Source: an uncultured Actinomycetaceae bacterium
GTDB taxonomy: Bacteria; Actinomycetota; Actinomycetes; Actinomycetales; Actinomycetaceae
DNA length: 64,000 nucleotides
NCBI GenBank assembly: GCA_902464405.1
Contig: CABQJD010000002.1
Location: 1-64,000 of the forward strand
Direction of reading: 5' to 3'
A program made the translations under genes and the position numbers. Of the stretch, positions 27,889 to 38,515 are shown in pieces (the stretch's first letter is position 1; each line of letters opens with the position of its first letter). The notes below the pieces were generated by a model. It had not been told where the DNA came from and ran no database searches. It was given only the letters and a program-made list of their open reading frames with translations.

Positions 27889-28557
27889 TCAGGCTCCCTT
27901 CACGGCAGTGCGGATCACGACTGTGCTGCCCTTAGGACCAGGGATAGCACCTTTGACGAGAAGCAATTCATGCTCAGCGTCAATAGCGTGAATGGTCAAA
28001 TTCTGAACTGTCACACGAGCATTGCCCATGCGACCTGCCATACGCATACCTTTGAATACGCGTGACGGCGTTGCGCAAGCACCGATCGAGCCAGGCTTGC
28101 GGTGGTTGCGGTGTGCACCATGAGATGCAGAAACACCAGCAAATCCGTGGCGTTTCATAACGCCAGCAAATCCTTTACCCTTCGATTTGCCGATCACATC
28201 TACGATGGCACCAGCTTCGAAAGTCTCCACACCGAGTTCCTGCCCGAGCGTATACTCAGAAGCATTTACAGTACGGATTTCTGCAATATGGCGGCGAGGC
28301 TCAACACCTGCCTTTGCAAAGTGACCAGCCAACGGCTTCGTCACATTCTTAGCTTTGAGTTCGCCAGAAGCGAGCTGCACAGCTTCATAGCCATCGACCT
28401 CAGGAGTACGTACCTGAGTGACGACATTCTTTCCTACTCGCACAACGGTGACGGGCACGAGTTTTGCATTCTCATCCCATACTTGAGTCATGCCGAGCTT
28501 GGTGCCGAGAAGAGCCTTCACAGGCTTCGGCGCCACTGCTTGGATGTTCTTTACCAT
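27889..28557 (-). CDS. rplC: 50S ribosomal protein L3
   Basis: L3 reaches towards the peptidyl-transferase centre. The 222 residues include [20 protein letters not shown] near the N-terminus and the W-loop region [21 protein letters not shown]. It lies 29 bases after rpsJ, second in the S10 operon. Confidence 0.98.
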   Translation of the reverse strand: MVKNIQAVAPKPVKALLGTKLGMTQVWDENAKLVPVTVVRVGKNVVTQVRTPEVDGYEAVQLASGELKAKNVTKPLAGHFAKAGVEPRRHIAEIRTVNASEYTLGQELGVETFEAGAIVDVIGKSKGKGFAGVMKRHGFAGVSASHGAHRNHRKPGSIGACATPSRVFKGMRMAGRMGNARVTVQNLTIHAIDAEHELLLVKGAIPGPKGSTVVIRTAVKGA

Positions 28558-28586
28558 TATCGTTACCTCAATACCTTCAGAGCCGA

Positions 28587-28895
28587 TCAGAGCTTGATCT
28601 CAACACTCACATCTGCTGGAAGATCCAAGCGACGAAGCGTATCGATCGTCTTCAGGGTTGGATCAACGATGTCGATCAAACGTTTATGTGTGCGCATTTC
28701 AAACTGCTCACGGCTGTCTTTGTACTTGTGGGGCGAACGGATAACCGTAAATACATTCTTCTCCGTTGGCAGAGGCACAGGCCCCACAACCGATGCTCCC
28801 GTACGGGTAACTTCGTCGACGAGCTTTTTCGCTGCATTGTCGATGACCTCGTGGTCATACGACTTCAGACGGATGCGGATTTTCTGTCCCGCCAT
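28587..28895 (-). CDS. rpsJ: 30S ribosomal protein S10
   Basis: S10 (NusE) works in the ribosome head and in transcription antitermination. The start [21 protein letters not shown] is at 28895, with GGGAG 8 bases upstream, giving the standard 102 residues. The frame is open 24 codons further but that part does not look like S10. It is first in the S10 operon. Confidence 0.97.
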   Translation of the reverse strand: MAGQKIRIRLKSYDHEVIDNAAKKLVDEVTRTGASVVGPVPLPTEKNVFTVIRSPHKYKDSREQFEMRTHKRLIDIVDPTLKTIDTLRRLDLPADVSVEIKL

Positions 28896-29042
28896 GGCGT
28901 CGTCTCCCTCTCTTCTTACTTTGACTTCACCGAAACCCGCACTCGGGCGTGTCGCAGAGAGACCCACTGAACGCCACTATGGAATTTTGATAAAGCCTTG
29001 AATTTGCGCTAATTCTCTTTTGTGAATCAGCCACGCTTTCAC

Positions 29043-29075
29043 GCTCGGCATACCGAGCAACTCATCTAGTATGCC
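29043..29075 (-). promoter_or_regulatory. Mutually exclusive hairpins at the predicted S10 mRNA 5' end
   Basis: On the minus strand GGCATAC (29075-29069) can pair with GTATGCC (29053-29047). Alternatively GCTCGG (29058-29053) can pair with CCGAGC (29048-29043). The two stems share bases 29047-29053, so only one can form. The predicted transcription start is near 29072. A tiny open frame of 8 codons with two Cys codons (29065 to 29039) runs through both. This is the architecture of an attenuator or RNA switch, but no U-tract follows. Confidence 0.4.
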
Positions 29076-29078
29076 GTA

Positions 29079-29107
29079 ATTATCGACTCATTAGCAACCT
29101 AGCTCAA
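29079..29107 (-). promoter_or_regulatory. Probable S10 operon promoter
   Basis: TTGAGC (29107-29102) and GATAAT (29084-29079) lie 17 bases apart on the minus strand, about 180 bases upstream of rpsJ. This is the best sigma-70-type match in the 365-base gap 28896-29260. The gap also holds a CAGTA/TACTG inverted repeat near 29126-29142. I see no gene in it. Confidence 0.6.
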
Positions 29108-29260
29108 CGTTAGGTGGGGCACAGCACAGTAAATTGTACTGCCTTGGAAAATCAGTAGATACACATAATGGCGATACCAAGAACTGCATGAAGCAACTCT
29201 CAGCATCGCCATCTATCGCAAATTCGTACTAACGAATATCTAAGCGTGATCTACTTACAG

Positions 29261-29524
29261 TTACTTGGCAGAATCCTCGCCTTTGATTTTATCGATCGCA
29301 GCCTCACCATTCGCACGAGCTTTATCTGCAAAATCTGAGACTTTATCTTTCATTTCTTCAAACTTTTCTTGAACTTGGTTACCAAGTTCCTTTGCTTTAC
29401 CACTCACCTGATCCGCATTGCCTTCAGCTTCAAGATCGTGATCACCTGTTACTTTGCCTGCTGCTTCTTTTGCTTTTCCGCTCAGCTCTTCAGCTTTATT
29501 CTTAATCGTTTCGGCGAAACCCAT
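29261..29524 (-). CDS. CsbD-like small stress protein
   Basis: This 87-residue, highly charged protein matches the CsbD family. It opens MGFAETIKNKAEELSGKAKEAAG, has a repeated middle (NADQVSGKAKELGNQVQEK) and is rich in Lys, Glu and Ala with helical periodicity. CsbD proteins are induced in general stress; their molecular job is not known. GAAAGGA lies 7 bases before the ATG at 29524. It stands alone between tuf and the S10 operon. Confidence 0.85.
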   Translation of the reverse strand: MGFAETIKNKAEELSGKAKEAAGKVTGDHDLEAEGNADQVSGKAKELGNQVQEKFEEMKDKVSDFADKARANGEAAIDKIKGEDSAK

Positions 29525-29651
29525 GATCATCCTTTCATATACAAGAGTGATTCCTTTTATTTACTGGAATCTTTCTTTTCTCTTGCCAATCACAAGCTAT
29601 AACGATCATACATTCAACAATATTCCCGAAAGAAAATATTCGCAAAAGAAA

Positions 29652-29688
29652 AGTGTGCTCCCGACTGATATACAGCCAGGAGCACACT
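29652..29688 (-). terminator. tuf terminator
   Basis: AGTGTGCTCC (29652-29661) and GGAGCACACT (29679-29688) form a 10-bp stem with a small inner CTG/CAG pairing. On the minus strand it is followed by TTTTCTTTT and lies 39 bases after the tuf stop. It ends the str operon before the CsbD-like gene. Confidence 0.85.
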
Positions 29689-29727
29689 CACTAAGCAATA
29701 TGCTTTGGTTTCAGTTCAGCTCATGCC

Positions 29728-30918
29728 TCACTTGATAACCTTGGTCACCTTGCCTGAACCAACGGTACGACCGCCTTCGCGGATAGCGAAGCCGAGACCC
29801 TCTTCCATAGCGATTGGCTGAATAAGCTCAACCGTGATGGTGGTGTTGTCGCCAGGCATAACCATTTCGGTACCCTCTGGGAGAGTGATGACACCAGTCA
29901 CGTCAGTGGTACGGAAGTAGAACTGAGGACGGTAGTTCGTGAAGAACGGGTTGTGACGACCGCCTTCGTCCTTGGTAAGGACGTATACCTGACCCTCGAA
30001 GTTGGTGTGAGGAGTGATAGTTCCTGGCTTAGCCACGACCTGACCGCGCTCAACCTCATCACGCTTGGTACCACGGAGAAGAAGACCGCAGTTCTCGCCA
30101 GCGTCTGCGTGATCCATGCTCTTGTGGAACATTTCGATACCTGTCACGGTGGTCTTCTGAGGTGCACGGATACCGAGAATTTCAACCTCTTCGTTCAGGT
30201 TGAGCAGACCGCGCTCCACACGACCGGTCACCACGGTGCCACGACCGGAGATCGTGAAGACGTCTTCGATTGGCATAAGGAATGGCTTATCGAGATCGCG
30301 TTCTGGATCTGGGAAGTAGCTATCTACTGCATCCATGAGCTCTTCGATGGTCTTAACCCATTCAGGATCGCCCTGGAGTGCCTGATAAGCAGATACGCGC
30401 ACAACAGGTGCTTCATCGCCTGGATAATCCTGATCGGAAAGGAGCTCGCGAGCTTCCATCTCAACGAGATCGATGAGCTCTGGATCCTCAACCATATCGC
30501 ACTTGTTCAATGCAACGATGAGATCCGGCACGCCTACCTGGCGAGCAAGAAGCACGTGCTCACGAGTCTGAGCCATTGGACCGTCAGTAGCAGCAACCAC
30601 GAGGATTGCGCCATCCATCTGAGCTGCGCCAGTAATCATGTTCTTGATGTAGTCGGCGTGCCCTGGAGCGTCTACGTGTGCATAGTGACGCTTTTCGGTC
30701 TGATACTCAACGTGTGCAACATTGATGGTAATGCCGCGCTCACGCTCTTCTGGTGCATTGTCGATGTTCTCGAATGCAGTTGCGGAGTTGAGATCCGGAT
30801 ACTTCTCAGCCAACACCTTGGTGATAGCAGCAGTAAGGGTGGTCTTGCCATGGTCAACGTGACCGATGGTGCCGATATTCATATGCGGCTTGGACTTATC
30901 GTAAACGGCCTTTGCCAT
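29728..30918 (-). CDS. tuf: Translation elongation factor Tu
   Basis: EF-Tu brings aminoacyl-tRNA to the ribosome. The G motifs are intact: [10 protein letters not shown] (about 19-28), [16 protein letters not shown] and NKCDM. It has 396 residues. It follows fusA with a 141-base gap that holds a possible promoter and the short palindrome TTCAGCTAGCTGAA. AGGAGG precedes the ATG. Confidence 0.98.
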   Translation of the reverse strand: MAKAVYDKSKPHMNIGTIGHVDHGKTTLTAAITKVLAEKYPDLNSATAFENIDNAPEERERGITINVAHVEYQTEKRHYAHVDAPGHADYIKNMITGAAQMDGAILVVAATDGPMAQTREHVLLARQVGVPDLIVALNKCDMVEDPELIDLVEMEARELLSDQDYPGDEAPVVRVSAYQALQGDPEWVKTIEELMDAVDSYFPDPERDLDKPFLMPIEDVFTISGRGTVVTGRVERGLLNLNEEVEILGIRAPQKTTVTGIEMFHKSMDHADAGENCGLLLRGTKRDEVERGQVVAKPGTITPHTNFEGQVYVLTKDEGGRHNPFFTNYRPQFYFRTTDVTGVITLPEGTEMVMPGDNTTITVELIQPIAMEEGLGFAIREGGRTVGSGKVTKVIK

Positions 30919-31015
30919 TATTAGTGTCCTCCTGGACTCGGGTAGTGATTTTCAGCTAGCTGAACGGGTGCATAACACGCTTTACGCTCACGCACCGCAT
31001 CCGCGGCTAATATGA

Positions 31016-31045
31016 ATCCTACTGGTTGAATTGTTTCTTTGTAAA
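31016..31045 (-). promoter_or_regulatory. Candidate tuf promoter
   Basis: TTTACA (31045-31040) and TAGGAT (31021-31016) are 18 bases apart on the minus strand just after fusA and about 98 bases before tuf. It would allow extra EF-Tu synthesis beyond the str operon transcript. The match is moderate. Confidence 0.4.
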
Positions 31046-31059
31046 TTTAACCTGCTGGC

Positions 31060-33180
31060 TCACTCGCCACGGGTCTTTGAAATGATTTCGTCGGCCACAG
31101 CCTTCGGAACCTCTTGATACTTTGCGAACTGCATGGTGTACACAGCACGACCCTGCGTCTTGGAACGCAAATCGCCAACGTAACCAAACATTTCGGAAAG
31201 CGGTACGAGCGCACGCACAATCTTAACACCTGTGGCATCTTCCATGGAAGAAATCTGCCCGCGGCGAGAGTTAAGATCGCCGATCACATCGCCCATGTAC
31301 TCCTCGGGAGTACGAACCTCCACGTCCATTACTGGTTCGAGGATAACCGGCTTGGCGCGCTTTGCACCTTCACGGAATACCATCTGCCCAGCAATCTTGA
31401 ACGCCATTTCGGAGGAGTCAACATCGTGATAAGCGCCGTCCTCGAGAGTAGCTTTAACTCCTACCATCGGGAAGCCTGCAAGCACACCGTTTTCCATAGC
31501 TGCCTGAATACCAGCATCCACGGACGGAATATACTCACGAGGCACGCGACCGCCTGTCACGGCATCGATAAACTCGTAGGTCTTGCCCTCTTCGTTTTCT
31601 TCGAGTGGCTCGAAGGTGACGAGAACCTTTGCGAACTGACCAGAACCACCAGTCTGCTTCTTGTGGGTATATTCCACATTTGCAGCCTTGGCACGAATCG
31701 TTTCGCGGTATGCAACCATTGGAGCACCCACGTTTGCTTCGACCTTAAACTCGCGGCGCATACGATCTACGATGATATCGAGGTGAAGCTCTCCCATACC
31801 ACCAATCACTGTCTGCCCAGTTTCTTCATCCAACTTCACAGTAAAGGTTGGGTCTTCTTCAGCAAGCTTCTGAATCGCGATACCCATCTTTTCCTGATCA
31901 GCCTTAGACTTCGGCTCAATAGCCACGTGAATCACAGGATCCGGGAAAGTCATCGACTCAAGAGAAATCGGGTGTGACGGATCCGAGAGAGTATCGCCCG
32001 TCGTCGTCTCTTTCAAGCCCACAACAGCGTAAATATGCCCAGCATGAGCCGCATCCACAGGATTTTCCTTATTGGCATGCATCTGGAAGATCTTACCGAT
32101 ACGCTCTTTCTTGCCCTTCGTCGCATTCATAACGCTAGCACCAGCATCAACTGTGCCAGAGTAAACACGAATAAAGGTGAGACGTCCGAAGAACGGGTGC
32201 ACAGCAATTTTGAATGCGAGAGCAGCAAACGGCTCTTTCTCGTCTGCTTTGCGCACAAGTTGCTTGGTTTCATCTTTAGGATCAACGCCCTTGACCGACT
32301 CGATATCGAGAGGAGATGGGAGATAATCAATCACAGCATCAAGCACTGGCTGCACGCCAATATTCTTGTATGCAGAACCAGCAAAGACAGGGAAGATTTC
32401 ACCAGCAATCGTCAGCTTACGAATCGCAGCCTTGATTTCCGAGATTTCAATATCTTCGCCGCCAAAGTACTTTTCAAGCAATGCATCATCGCTCTCAGCT
32501 ACACGCTCAATAAGAGCGGCTCGGTACTCCTCAGCTTTATCGAGCATATCTGCTGGAATTTCTTCCTCAACCACGAGATTACCCATGGTCTTATTGCCCT
32601 TTTCGTCTTCCGCAGGGAAACGAAGAGCTTTCATCGTAAGCAGATCGATCACGCCAGAAAGCTCATTTTCAGCCCCGATTGGGAGAGCCATGACGAGCGG
32701 AGTTGCGTGGAGACGATCTTCGATTGTCTTCACCGAGAAGTAAAAATCGGCGCCCATCTTGTCCATCTTGTTGATGAAACAAATACGCGGAACACCATAC
32801 TTATCAGCCTGGCGCCACACAGTTTCAGACTGTGGCTCCACACCTTCCTTGCCGTCAAACACTGCTACAGCGCCGTCAAGCACACGCAAAGAACGTTCCA
32901 CCTCGACAGTGAAATCCACGTGCCCAGGGGTGTCGATAATGTTGATCTGGTTATTTTTCCAAAATGCCGTCACAGCAGCAGAAGTGATGGTAATACCACG
33001 CTCTTTCTCCTGCTCCATCCAGTCTGTCGTGGATGCGCCGTCATGCGTTTCACCGATCTTGTAGTTAATGCCGGTGTAAAACAAAATACGCTCAGTGACG
33101 GTGGTCTTTCCAGCGTCAATATGGGCCATAATGCCGATATTACGGACCTTGTTAAGGTCGGATAGCGCCTCAAATGCCAT
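31060..33180 (-). CDS. fusA: Translation elongation factor G
   Basis: EF-G drives ribosomal translocation. The P-loop AHIDAGKTT is near residues 18-26, and DTPGHVDF and NKMDK follow. Domain IV contains [15 protein letters not shown]. The start at ATG 33180 ([17 protein letters not shown]) gives 706 residues. A TTG ten codons upstream is open but unlikely. It lies 81 bases after rpsG. Confidence 0.97.
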   Translation of the reverse strand: MAFEALSDLNKVRNIGIMAHIDAGKTTVTERILFYTGINYKIGETHDGASTTDWMEQEKERGITITSAAVTAFWKNNQINIIDTPGHVDFTVEVERSLRVLDGAVAVFDGKEGVEPQSETVWRQADKYGVPRICFINKMDKMGADFYFSVKTIEDRLHATPLVMALPIGAENELSGVIDLLTMKALRFPAEDEKGNKTMGNLVVEEEIPADMLDKAEEYRAALIERVAESDDALLEKYFGGEDIEISEIKAAIRKLTIAGEIFPVFAGSAYKNIGVQPVLDAVIDYLPSPLDIESVKGVDPKDETKQLVRKADEKEPFAALAFKIAVHPFFGRLTFIRVYSGTVDAGASVMNATKGKKERIGKIFQMHANKENPVDAAHAGHIYAVVGLKETTTGDTLSDPSHPISLESMTFPDPVIHVAIEPKSKADQEKMGIAIQKLAEEDPTFTVKLDEETGQTVIGGMGELHLDIIVDRMRREFKVEANVGAPMVAYRETIRAKAANVEYTHKKQTGGSGQFAKVLVTFEPLEENEEGKTYEFIDAVTGGRVPREYIPSVDAGIQAAMENGVLAGFPMVGVKATLEDGAYHDVDSSEMAFKIAGQMVFREGAKRAKPVILEPVMDVEVRTPEEYMGDVIGDLNSRRGQISSMEDATGVKIVRALVPLSEMFGYVGDLRSKTQGRAVYTMQFAKYQEVPKAVADEIISKTRGE

Positions 33181-33261
33181 AGAGAATTCTCTTTCCTGTA
33201 TCGATGCCAAGCCTGCTGGTGACGCTGTAAAATTCCGTCATCTTCAAGCTCCACATACGTA

Positions 33262-33732
33262 TTACCAGCGATAGTGCGCGAATGCGCGGTTCGATTCGGC
33301 CATGCGATGCATATCCTCACGACGCTTCACAGAAGCGCCCAAGCCATTTGCAGCATCCATGATTTCATTTTGCAGACGCTCAAGCATCGTATTTTCGCGA
33401 CGCTGGCGTGAGAATTCAACAAGCCAACGAAGCGCAAGAGTATTTGCACGCCCAGGCTTCACTTCCACAGGCACCTGATAGGTGGCACCGCCAACACGGC
33501 GAGAACGAACCTCGAGCTGTGGACGAATGTTATCAAGTGCACGCTTAAGCACGCTCACTGGCTCCTGCCCCGTCTTTTCAGCGACGCCATCAAGTGCGCC
33601 ATAGACGATACGCTGAGCCACAGACTTCTTGCCATCAAGAAGCACACGATTGACGAGCTGAGTGACGAGCTGAGAATTATGAACTGGATCCGCAATCAAC
33701 GGTCGTTTACGAGCTGGACCTTTACGTGGCAT
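33262..33732 (-). CDS. rpsG: 30S ribosomal protein S7
   Basis: S7 nucleates assembly of the small-subunit head. At 156 residues it begins [20 protein letters not shown] and contains [11 protein letters not shown] and [21 protein letters not shown]. Its ATG overlaps the rpsL stop by one base. Confidence 0.98.
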   Translation of the reverse strand: MPRKGPARKRPLIADPVHNSQLVTQLVNRVLLDGKKSVAQRIVYGALDGVAEKTGQEPVSVLKRALDNIRPQLEVRSRRVGGATYQVPVEVKPGRANTLALRWLVEFSRQRRENTMLERLQNEIMDAANGLGASVKRREDMHRMAESNRAFAHYRW

Positions 33733-34106
33733 TACTTCTTCTCCTTCTTAGCGCCGTACTTGGAACGCCCTTGGGAGCGGTTCTTCACGCCCTGGGTATC
33801 GAGCGCACCACGAACGATATGGAAACGCACGCCAGGAAGATCCTTCACACGCCCACCGCGCACGAGCACGATGGAGTGTTCCTGAAGGTTGTGACCTTCA
33901 CCTGGAATATATGCGGTGACTTCGATGCCCGAGCTTAAACGCACACGAGCAACTTTACGAAGAGCCGAGTTTGGCTTCTTCGGTGTAGTGGTATAAACAC
34001 GAGTGCACACGCCGCGACGCTGTGGGCTTCCTTTGAGCGCACGCGTAGACGACTGCTGCACCTTCTTGCTGCGGCCCTTACGAACCAGCTGCTGAATAGT
34101 TGGCAC
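33732..34106 (-). CDS. rpsL: 30S ribosomal protein S12
   Basis: S12 is a decoding-centre protein. The 124 residues carry [19 protein letters not shown] and [17 protein letters not shown]. The lysines at which streptomycin-resistance substitutions usually occur (in TPKKPNS and RVKDLPG) are the wild-type residues. The start is GTG 34106, with AGGAG upstream. It is first in the str operon. Confidence 0.97.
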   Translation of the reverse strand: MPTIQQLVRKGRSKKVQQSSTRALKGSPQRRGVCTRVYTTTPKKPNSALRKVARVRLSSGIEVTAYIPGEGHNLQEHSIVLVRGGRVKDLPGVRFHIVRGALDTQGVKNRSQGRSKYGAKKEKK

Positions 34107-34285
34107 TATTGTCTCCTATGTATTCTATTTCGACGAACTGCCCGCCTGTTTCATTCGAAGCTGCGGCTGGGAGGCGTCACCGTACTCCCCTAGCGTCTAG
34201 CCTTTTCCAGAGCACATCGACATATTGCAACTTCGTCATCGTGCAGGTAGCAACGTGGAAAAGCCCAGAACGGGCACCATTGCCT

Positions 34286-34315
34286 AGATTAACCTTTCGG
34301 CGCCATTACAGTCAA
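34286..34315 (-). promoter_or_regulatory. Probable str operon (rpsL) promoter
   Basis: TTGACT (34315-34310) and TAATCT (34291-34286) are 18 bases apart on the minus strand. Transcription would start near 34279, leaving a leader of about 170 bases before rpsL with a weak GCCC/GGGC hairpin followed by TTTT (about 34258-34271). The rest of the 480-base gap 34107-34586 holds a GTGGC/GCCAC hairpin (34338-34351), a direct repeat AGATAAGCAAT near 34453-34475 and the rpoC terminator. No gene is supported. Confidence 0.6.
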
Positions 34316-34533
34316 AAGAATTAGTACAAGAAGCGGGGTGGCACTCGCCACAGAAGCTCTACTTTCGCAGATAAGCCACAAATCACAAGAAGAAATATGC
34401 TCCCAGTACTAAGCGCAATTCGACACAATGCATAAAATAACTTTTCACCGCAAGATAAGCAATGTAGATAAGCAATACGAGATAGAGACGCAGAAATAGA
34501 AATGCTGCGAAAATACAAGTAATGCTGAAATAA

Positions 34534-34575
34534 AAAATAGTGCGGACGCGTCATACGATACGCCCGCACTATTTT
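34534..34575 (-). terminator. rpoC terminator
   Basis: AAAATAGTGCGG (34534-34545) pairs perfectly with CCGCACTATTTT (34564-34575), and an inner GCGT/ACGC stem extends it. On the minus strand it is followed by further T residues. It begins 11 bases after the rpoC stop and ends rpoBC transcription before the str operon. Confidence 0.9.
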
Positions 34576-34586
34576 ATAGAGACAGA

Positions 34587-37500
34587 TCAGAAACTACTTC
34601 CAAACCCGTAGCCCAAACCAGAATCGAAATCATCCGAGGAGTAGCTGTAAATATCATCGAAGGATTCAAAATCGCGAGAGACGATATTATTGAGCTTCTC
34701 GTAATCGGCACGAGCTTGCTGAGTTGGCTCCACACGAGGTTTACGTAAAGATTCCATACCTGTACCAGCAGGAATGAGCTTGCCGAGAATCACGTTCTCT
34801 TTCAAACCAGCCAGCGGATCGTACTTGGAATTCAGCGCCGCCTCAGTAAGCACCTTAGTCGTCTCCTGGAAAGACGCAGCAGAAAGCCAAGAATCTGTGG
34901 CAAGCGATGCCTTCGTAATACCCATTAGCTCTGGACGCCCACTCGCAGGCTTACCACCTTCAACGAGAGCTGCGCGGTTAGCATCTTCAAAAACGGTAAC
35001 GTCTACAAGCTCCCCAGGAAGCAAACGTGTATCGCCAGAATCGAGCACCGTAACGCGGCGAAGCATCTGGCGCACAATCACCTCAATATGCTTATCGTGA
35101 ATTTCCACGCCCTGCGAGCGATAAACGTTTTGCACCTCACTCACAAGATGCAGCTGAGCTGTGCGGCGCCCAGAAATACGTAGCACCTTCTTTGGATCTA
35201 CAGAACCATCAACAAGCTGTGTGCCGACCTCTACATGAGATCCCTCAGCCACAAGCAGCTTAGCGCGCTTACCCACCAAATAAACGAGATCTTCATCAGA
35301 ATCGTCACGCTTAATAATAAGGCGGCGGCTACGTTCCATATCTTCTACAGCAAGCGTGCCTACAGCCTCAGCAATCGGCGCTTCGCCCTTTGGAGTACGA
35401 GCTTCGAAAAGCTCCTGCACACGAGGAAGACCCTGGGTAATGTCCTCAGCAGATGCGGCGCCACCCGTATGGAAAGTACGCATCGTCAGCTGGGTACCAG
35501 GCTCACCAATCGACTGAGCTGAGACGATACCGACAGCTTCGCCGATATCGACGAGTTTGCCTGTTGCGAGTGAACGACCGTAACACTTTGCGCATGCACC
35601 ATGACGGCTCCTACACGTAAGCACGGAACGCACTGTAATATCCTGGATACCAGCATCGATCATAGCTTCAAGAGCCACATCGCCAATATCTGTGCCAGCT
35701 TCCACAATCACGTTGCCGCCAGCATCAATAGCATCCTTCGCAAGAGTACGAGCATATACCGAGGTATCGATATCTTCGCTACGCACTTTATTGCCATCAG
35801 CGTCAAGATCGAACAGACGCTTAGCAAGCCCTCGCGAGGTGCCACAGTCTGCCTCATTGACAATCACATCTTGGGCGACATCGACAAGACGACGAGTAAG
35901 GTAACCAGAATCGGCGGTACGAAGCGCCGTATCCGCCAAGCCCTTACGAGCGCCGTGCGAAGCGGTAAAGTATTCGAGAGCAGAAAGCCCTTCACGGTAG
36001 TTCGACTTAATCGGGCGAGGAATAATTTCACCCTTCGGATCTGCCACCAAACCGCGCATACCAGCCACCTGGCGAATCTGCATCCAGTTACCACGAGCAC
36101 CCGAGCTCACCATCTGGTTGATATTGTTCCAGTAATCGAACTGATCGCGCATTTCGTTTGCTACCTGATCTGTGACTTCAGTCCACAGATCCACGAGATC
36201 CTTACGGCGGTCTTCATCGCGAATATTGCCTTCTTGGAAATCCTGCTCAATCTTGGCAGCCTTCTTCTCTGCCTCATCGAGAATTTCCTGCTTGTTGGCA
36301 GGAACCTTCACATCCGACACAGCAATCGTGACGCCAGAACGACCACCCCAATAGAAGCCTGTATCCTTCAGCGCATCGAGCGATGCACCCGCCTCAACCT
36401 TCGAATAGCGCTCAGCGAGTTCATTGACGATTGAGCCCAAAACCTTCTTATCTACCACGCGGTTGATATAGGGGAATGAGGTCGGCAACGCATCGTTAAA
36501 CTTTGCACGCCCAAGAGACGTCTCGAGCAAAATTGGGTCGCCTTCTTCGTATCCTTCAGGAGCTTCCCAATCACGCGGAAGAACCACGTCTTCAGGCTGG
36601 AAACGAATCTTCACTTTGGCGTTCAGATCAAGCTCGCCGTTATCCCACGCCATCTGCGCTTCATCAACCGATGAGAAGAGACGCCCTTCTCCTTGCGCTT
36701 CAAAGCGAATCATCGTGAGATGGTACAAACCGATAATCATATCCTGGGAAGGAACTGTGACAGGGCGTCCATCAGACGGCTTCAAAATGTTGTTTGCCGA
36801 GAGCATGAGGATACGCGCTTCTGCCTGGGCTTCCACCGAGAGCGGTAGATGTACGGCCATCTGGTCGCCATCGAAGTCTGCATTGAATGCTGTACACACG
36901 AGCGGGTGTAGACGGATTGCTTTACCCTCAATGAGCTTCGGCTCAAACGCCTGAATACCGAGACGGTGAAGAGTTGGTGCACGGTTAAGCAGCACTGGAT
37001 GCTCTTTAATCACGTCTTCGAGCACGTCAAATACTTCGTCACGCTGACGGTCGATCAGACGCTTGGCAGCTTTCACGTTCTTTGCCAGACGACGATCCAC
37101 AAGGGTTTTCTGCACAAACGGCTTGAAAAGCTCCAGAGCCATCGTCTTTGGCAAACCGCACTGGTGCAGCTTGAGATCAGGACCAACCACAATCACAGAA
37201 CGCCCAGAATAATCTACACGTTTACCAAGCAAATTCTGACGGAAACGCCCTTGCTTGCCTTTGAGCATATCAGAAATCGATTTCAACGGACGGTTGCCTG
37301 CACCCTGAACCGGGCGACCACGGCGACCATTATCGAAGAGTGAATCCACAGCTTCCTGAAGCATACGCTTTTCGTTGTTTACCATAATCTCTGGCGCATT
37401 AAGATCAATCATGCGCTTGAGACGATTATTGCGGTTGATAACTCGACGATACAGATCGTTGAGATCGGACGTTGCGAAACGACCACCGTCAAGCTGAACC

Positions 37501-38480
37501 ATCGGACGCAAATCTGGTGGAATCACTGGAAGAGCATCAAGAACCATCGCTTCAGGTTTTGTGCCAGTGTGCAAGAATGCATTCACAACTTTGATTCGCT
37601 TAAGAGCGCGTGTCTTGCGCTGAGCGGTACCAGTCTCGATCTGTTCTACAAGCAGATCATGCTCTGCCTGCAAATCAAAATCACGCAGACGGCGCTGCAC
37701 AGCTTCTGCACCGCGATACGCCTCGAAATAATCACCCCATCGAGCGTTCATCTCACGGTAGATGTCTTCGTCACCCTCCAAATCGCCGACTTTGAGAGAG
37801 GTGAACTTATCCCACACATCTTCTAGACGAGCAAGATCCTCTTCATACTGACGGCGAACACGGCGAATATTAACTTCGCTTGTGCGCTTCACCTTTGCCA
37901 CAGCGGCTTTATCTGAACCTTCACTCTCGATGGCGGCAAGAGCATCTTCTTCAGCTTTGAGAGCTTTCTCTACTTCAACATCACGCTCTTTTTCGAGCGC
38001 ATCATGCTCAAGCTGATATTCCTGGCTGAGAGTTGGCATATCGTCATGCCGCTTGCCCTCATCGACATTCGTCACCATGTATGCAGCGAAATAAATAACC
38101 TTTTCAAGGTCTTTCGGTGCCACATCAAGCAGGTAACCCAAACGGGAGGGCACACCCTTGAAATACCAAATATGGGTGACGGGCGCTGCGAGTTCGATGT
38201 GCCCCATGCGCTCACGGCGCACTTTCGAGCGAGTCACTTCCACACCGCAGCGTTCGCATACGATTCCCTTGTAGCGAGGGCGCTTATACTTGCCGCAAGC
38301 ACACTCCCAATCTCGGGTTGGACCAAAAATCTGCTCACCAAACAGACCGTCTTTTTCAGGCTTGAGGGTACGATAGTTGATCGTCTCAGGCTTCGTCACT
38401 GTGCCGTGGCTCCAGGAACGAATGTCCTCAGATGTGGCGAGCGAAATATGAAGTTGATCAAAAAGATTAACGTCGAGCAC
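34587..38480 (-). CDS. rpoC: DNA-directed RNA polymerase beta' subunit
   Basis: The 1297-residue beta' subunit carries the catalytic [15 protein letters not shown] motif with three Mg-binding Asp residues. Zinc site 1 is [20 protein letters not shown] near residues 60-79, and zinc site 2 includes [15 protein letters not shown]. The trigger-loop region [20 protein letters not shown] is intact. The C-terminus is Ser/Asp/Gly-rich. It follows rpoB by 35 bases. Confidence 0.98.
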   Translation of the reverse strand: MLDVNLFDQLHISLATSEDIRSWSHGTVTKPETINYRTLKPEKDGLFGEQIFGPTRDWECACGKYKRPRYKGIVCERCGVEVTRSKVRRERMGHIELAAPVTHIWYFKGVPSRLGYLLDVAPKDLEKVIYFAAYMVTNVDEGKRHDDMPTLSQEYQLEHDALEKERDVEVEKALKAEEDALAAIESEGSDKAAVAKVKRTSEVNIRRVRRQYEEDLARLEDVWDKFTSLKVGDLEGDEDIYREMNARWGDYFEAYRGAEAVQRRLRDFDLQAEHDLLVEQIETGTAQRKTRALKRIKVVNAFLHTGTKPEAMVLDALPVIPPDLRPMVQLDGGRFATSDLNDLYRRVINRNNRLKRMIDLNAPEIMVNNEKRMLQEAVDSLFDNGRRGRPVQGAGNRPLKSISDMLKGKQGRFRQNLLGKRVDYSGRSVIVVGPDLKLHQCGLPKTMALELFKPFVQKTLVDRRLAKNVKAAKRLIDRQRDEVFDVLEDVIKEHPVLLNRAPTLHRLGIQAFEPKLIEGKAIRLHPLVCTAFNADFDGDQMAVHLPLSVEAQAEARILMLSANNILKPSDGRPVTVPSQDMIIGLYHLTMIRFEAQGEGRLFSSVDEAQMAWDNGELDLNAKVKIRFQPEDVVLPRDWEAPEGYEEGDPILLETSLGRAKFNDALPTSFPYINRVVDKKVLGSIVNELAERYSKVEAGASLDALKDTGFYWGGRSGVTIAVSDVKVPANKQEILDEAEKKAAKIEQDFQEGNIRDEDRRKDLVDLWTEVTDQVANEMRDQFDYWNNINQMVSSGARGNWMQIRQVAGMRGLVADPKGEIIPRPIKSNYREGLSALEYFTASHGARKGLADTALRTADSGYLTRRLVDVAQDVIVNEADCGTSRGLAKRLFDLDADGNKVRSEDIDTSVYARTLAKDAIDAGGNVIVEAGTDIGDVALEAMIDAGIQDITVRSVLTCRSRHGACAKCYGRSLATGKLVDIGEAVGIVSAQSIGEPGTQLTMRTFHTGGAASAEDITQGLPRVQELFEARTPKGEAPIAEAVGTLAVEDMERSRRLIIKRDDSDEDLVYLVGKRAKLLVAEGSHVEVGTQLVDGSVDPKKVLRISGRRTAQLHLVSEVQNVYRSQGVEIHDKHIEVIVRQMLRRVTVLDSGDTRLLPGELVDVTVFEDANRAALVEGGKPASGRPELMGITKASLATDSWLSAASFQETTKVLTEAALNSKYDPLAGLKENVILGKLIPAGTGMESLRKPRVEPTQQARADYEKLNNIVSRDFESFDDIYSYSSDDFDSGLGYGFGSSF

Positions 38481-38515
38481 TTTTCCTACTTCCGATTGTT
38501 TAAGTTCCTAGAATC

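Noticed and set aside
29953..30924. Open frame of 323 codons on the plus strand opposite tuf
   Set aside because: It is the mirror of a perfect EF-Tu gene, has no ribosome-binding site and matches no family; its length follows from the biased codons of tuf.
32035..33165. Open frame of 376 codons on the plus strand opposite fusA
   Set aside because: Shadow of EF-G; Cys/His-rich composition and no start signal.
34321..34569. 82-codon minus-strand frame between rpoC and rpsL
   Set aside because: It overlaps the rpoC terminator and has an odd Leu/Ser/Tyr-rich product with no ribosome-binding site.
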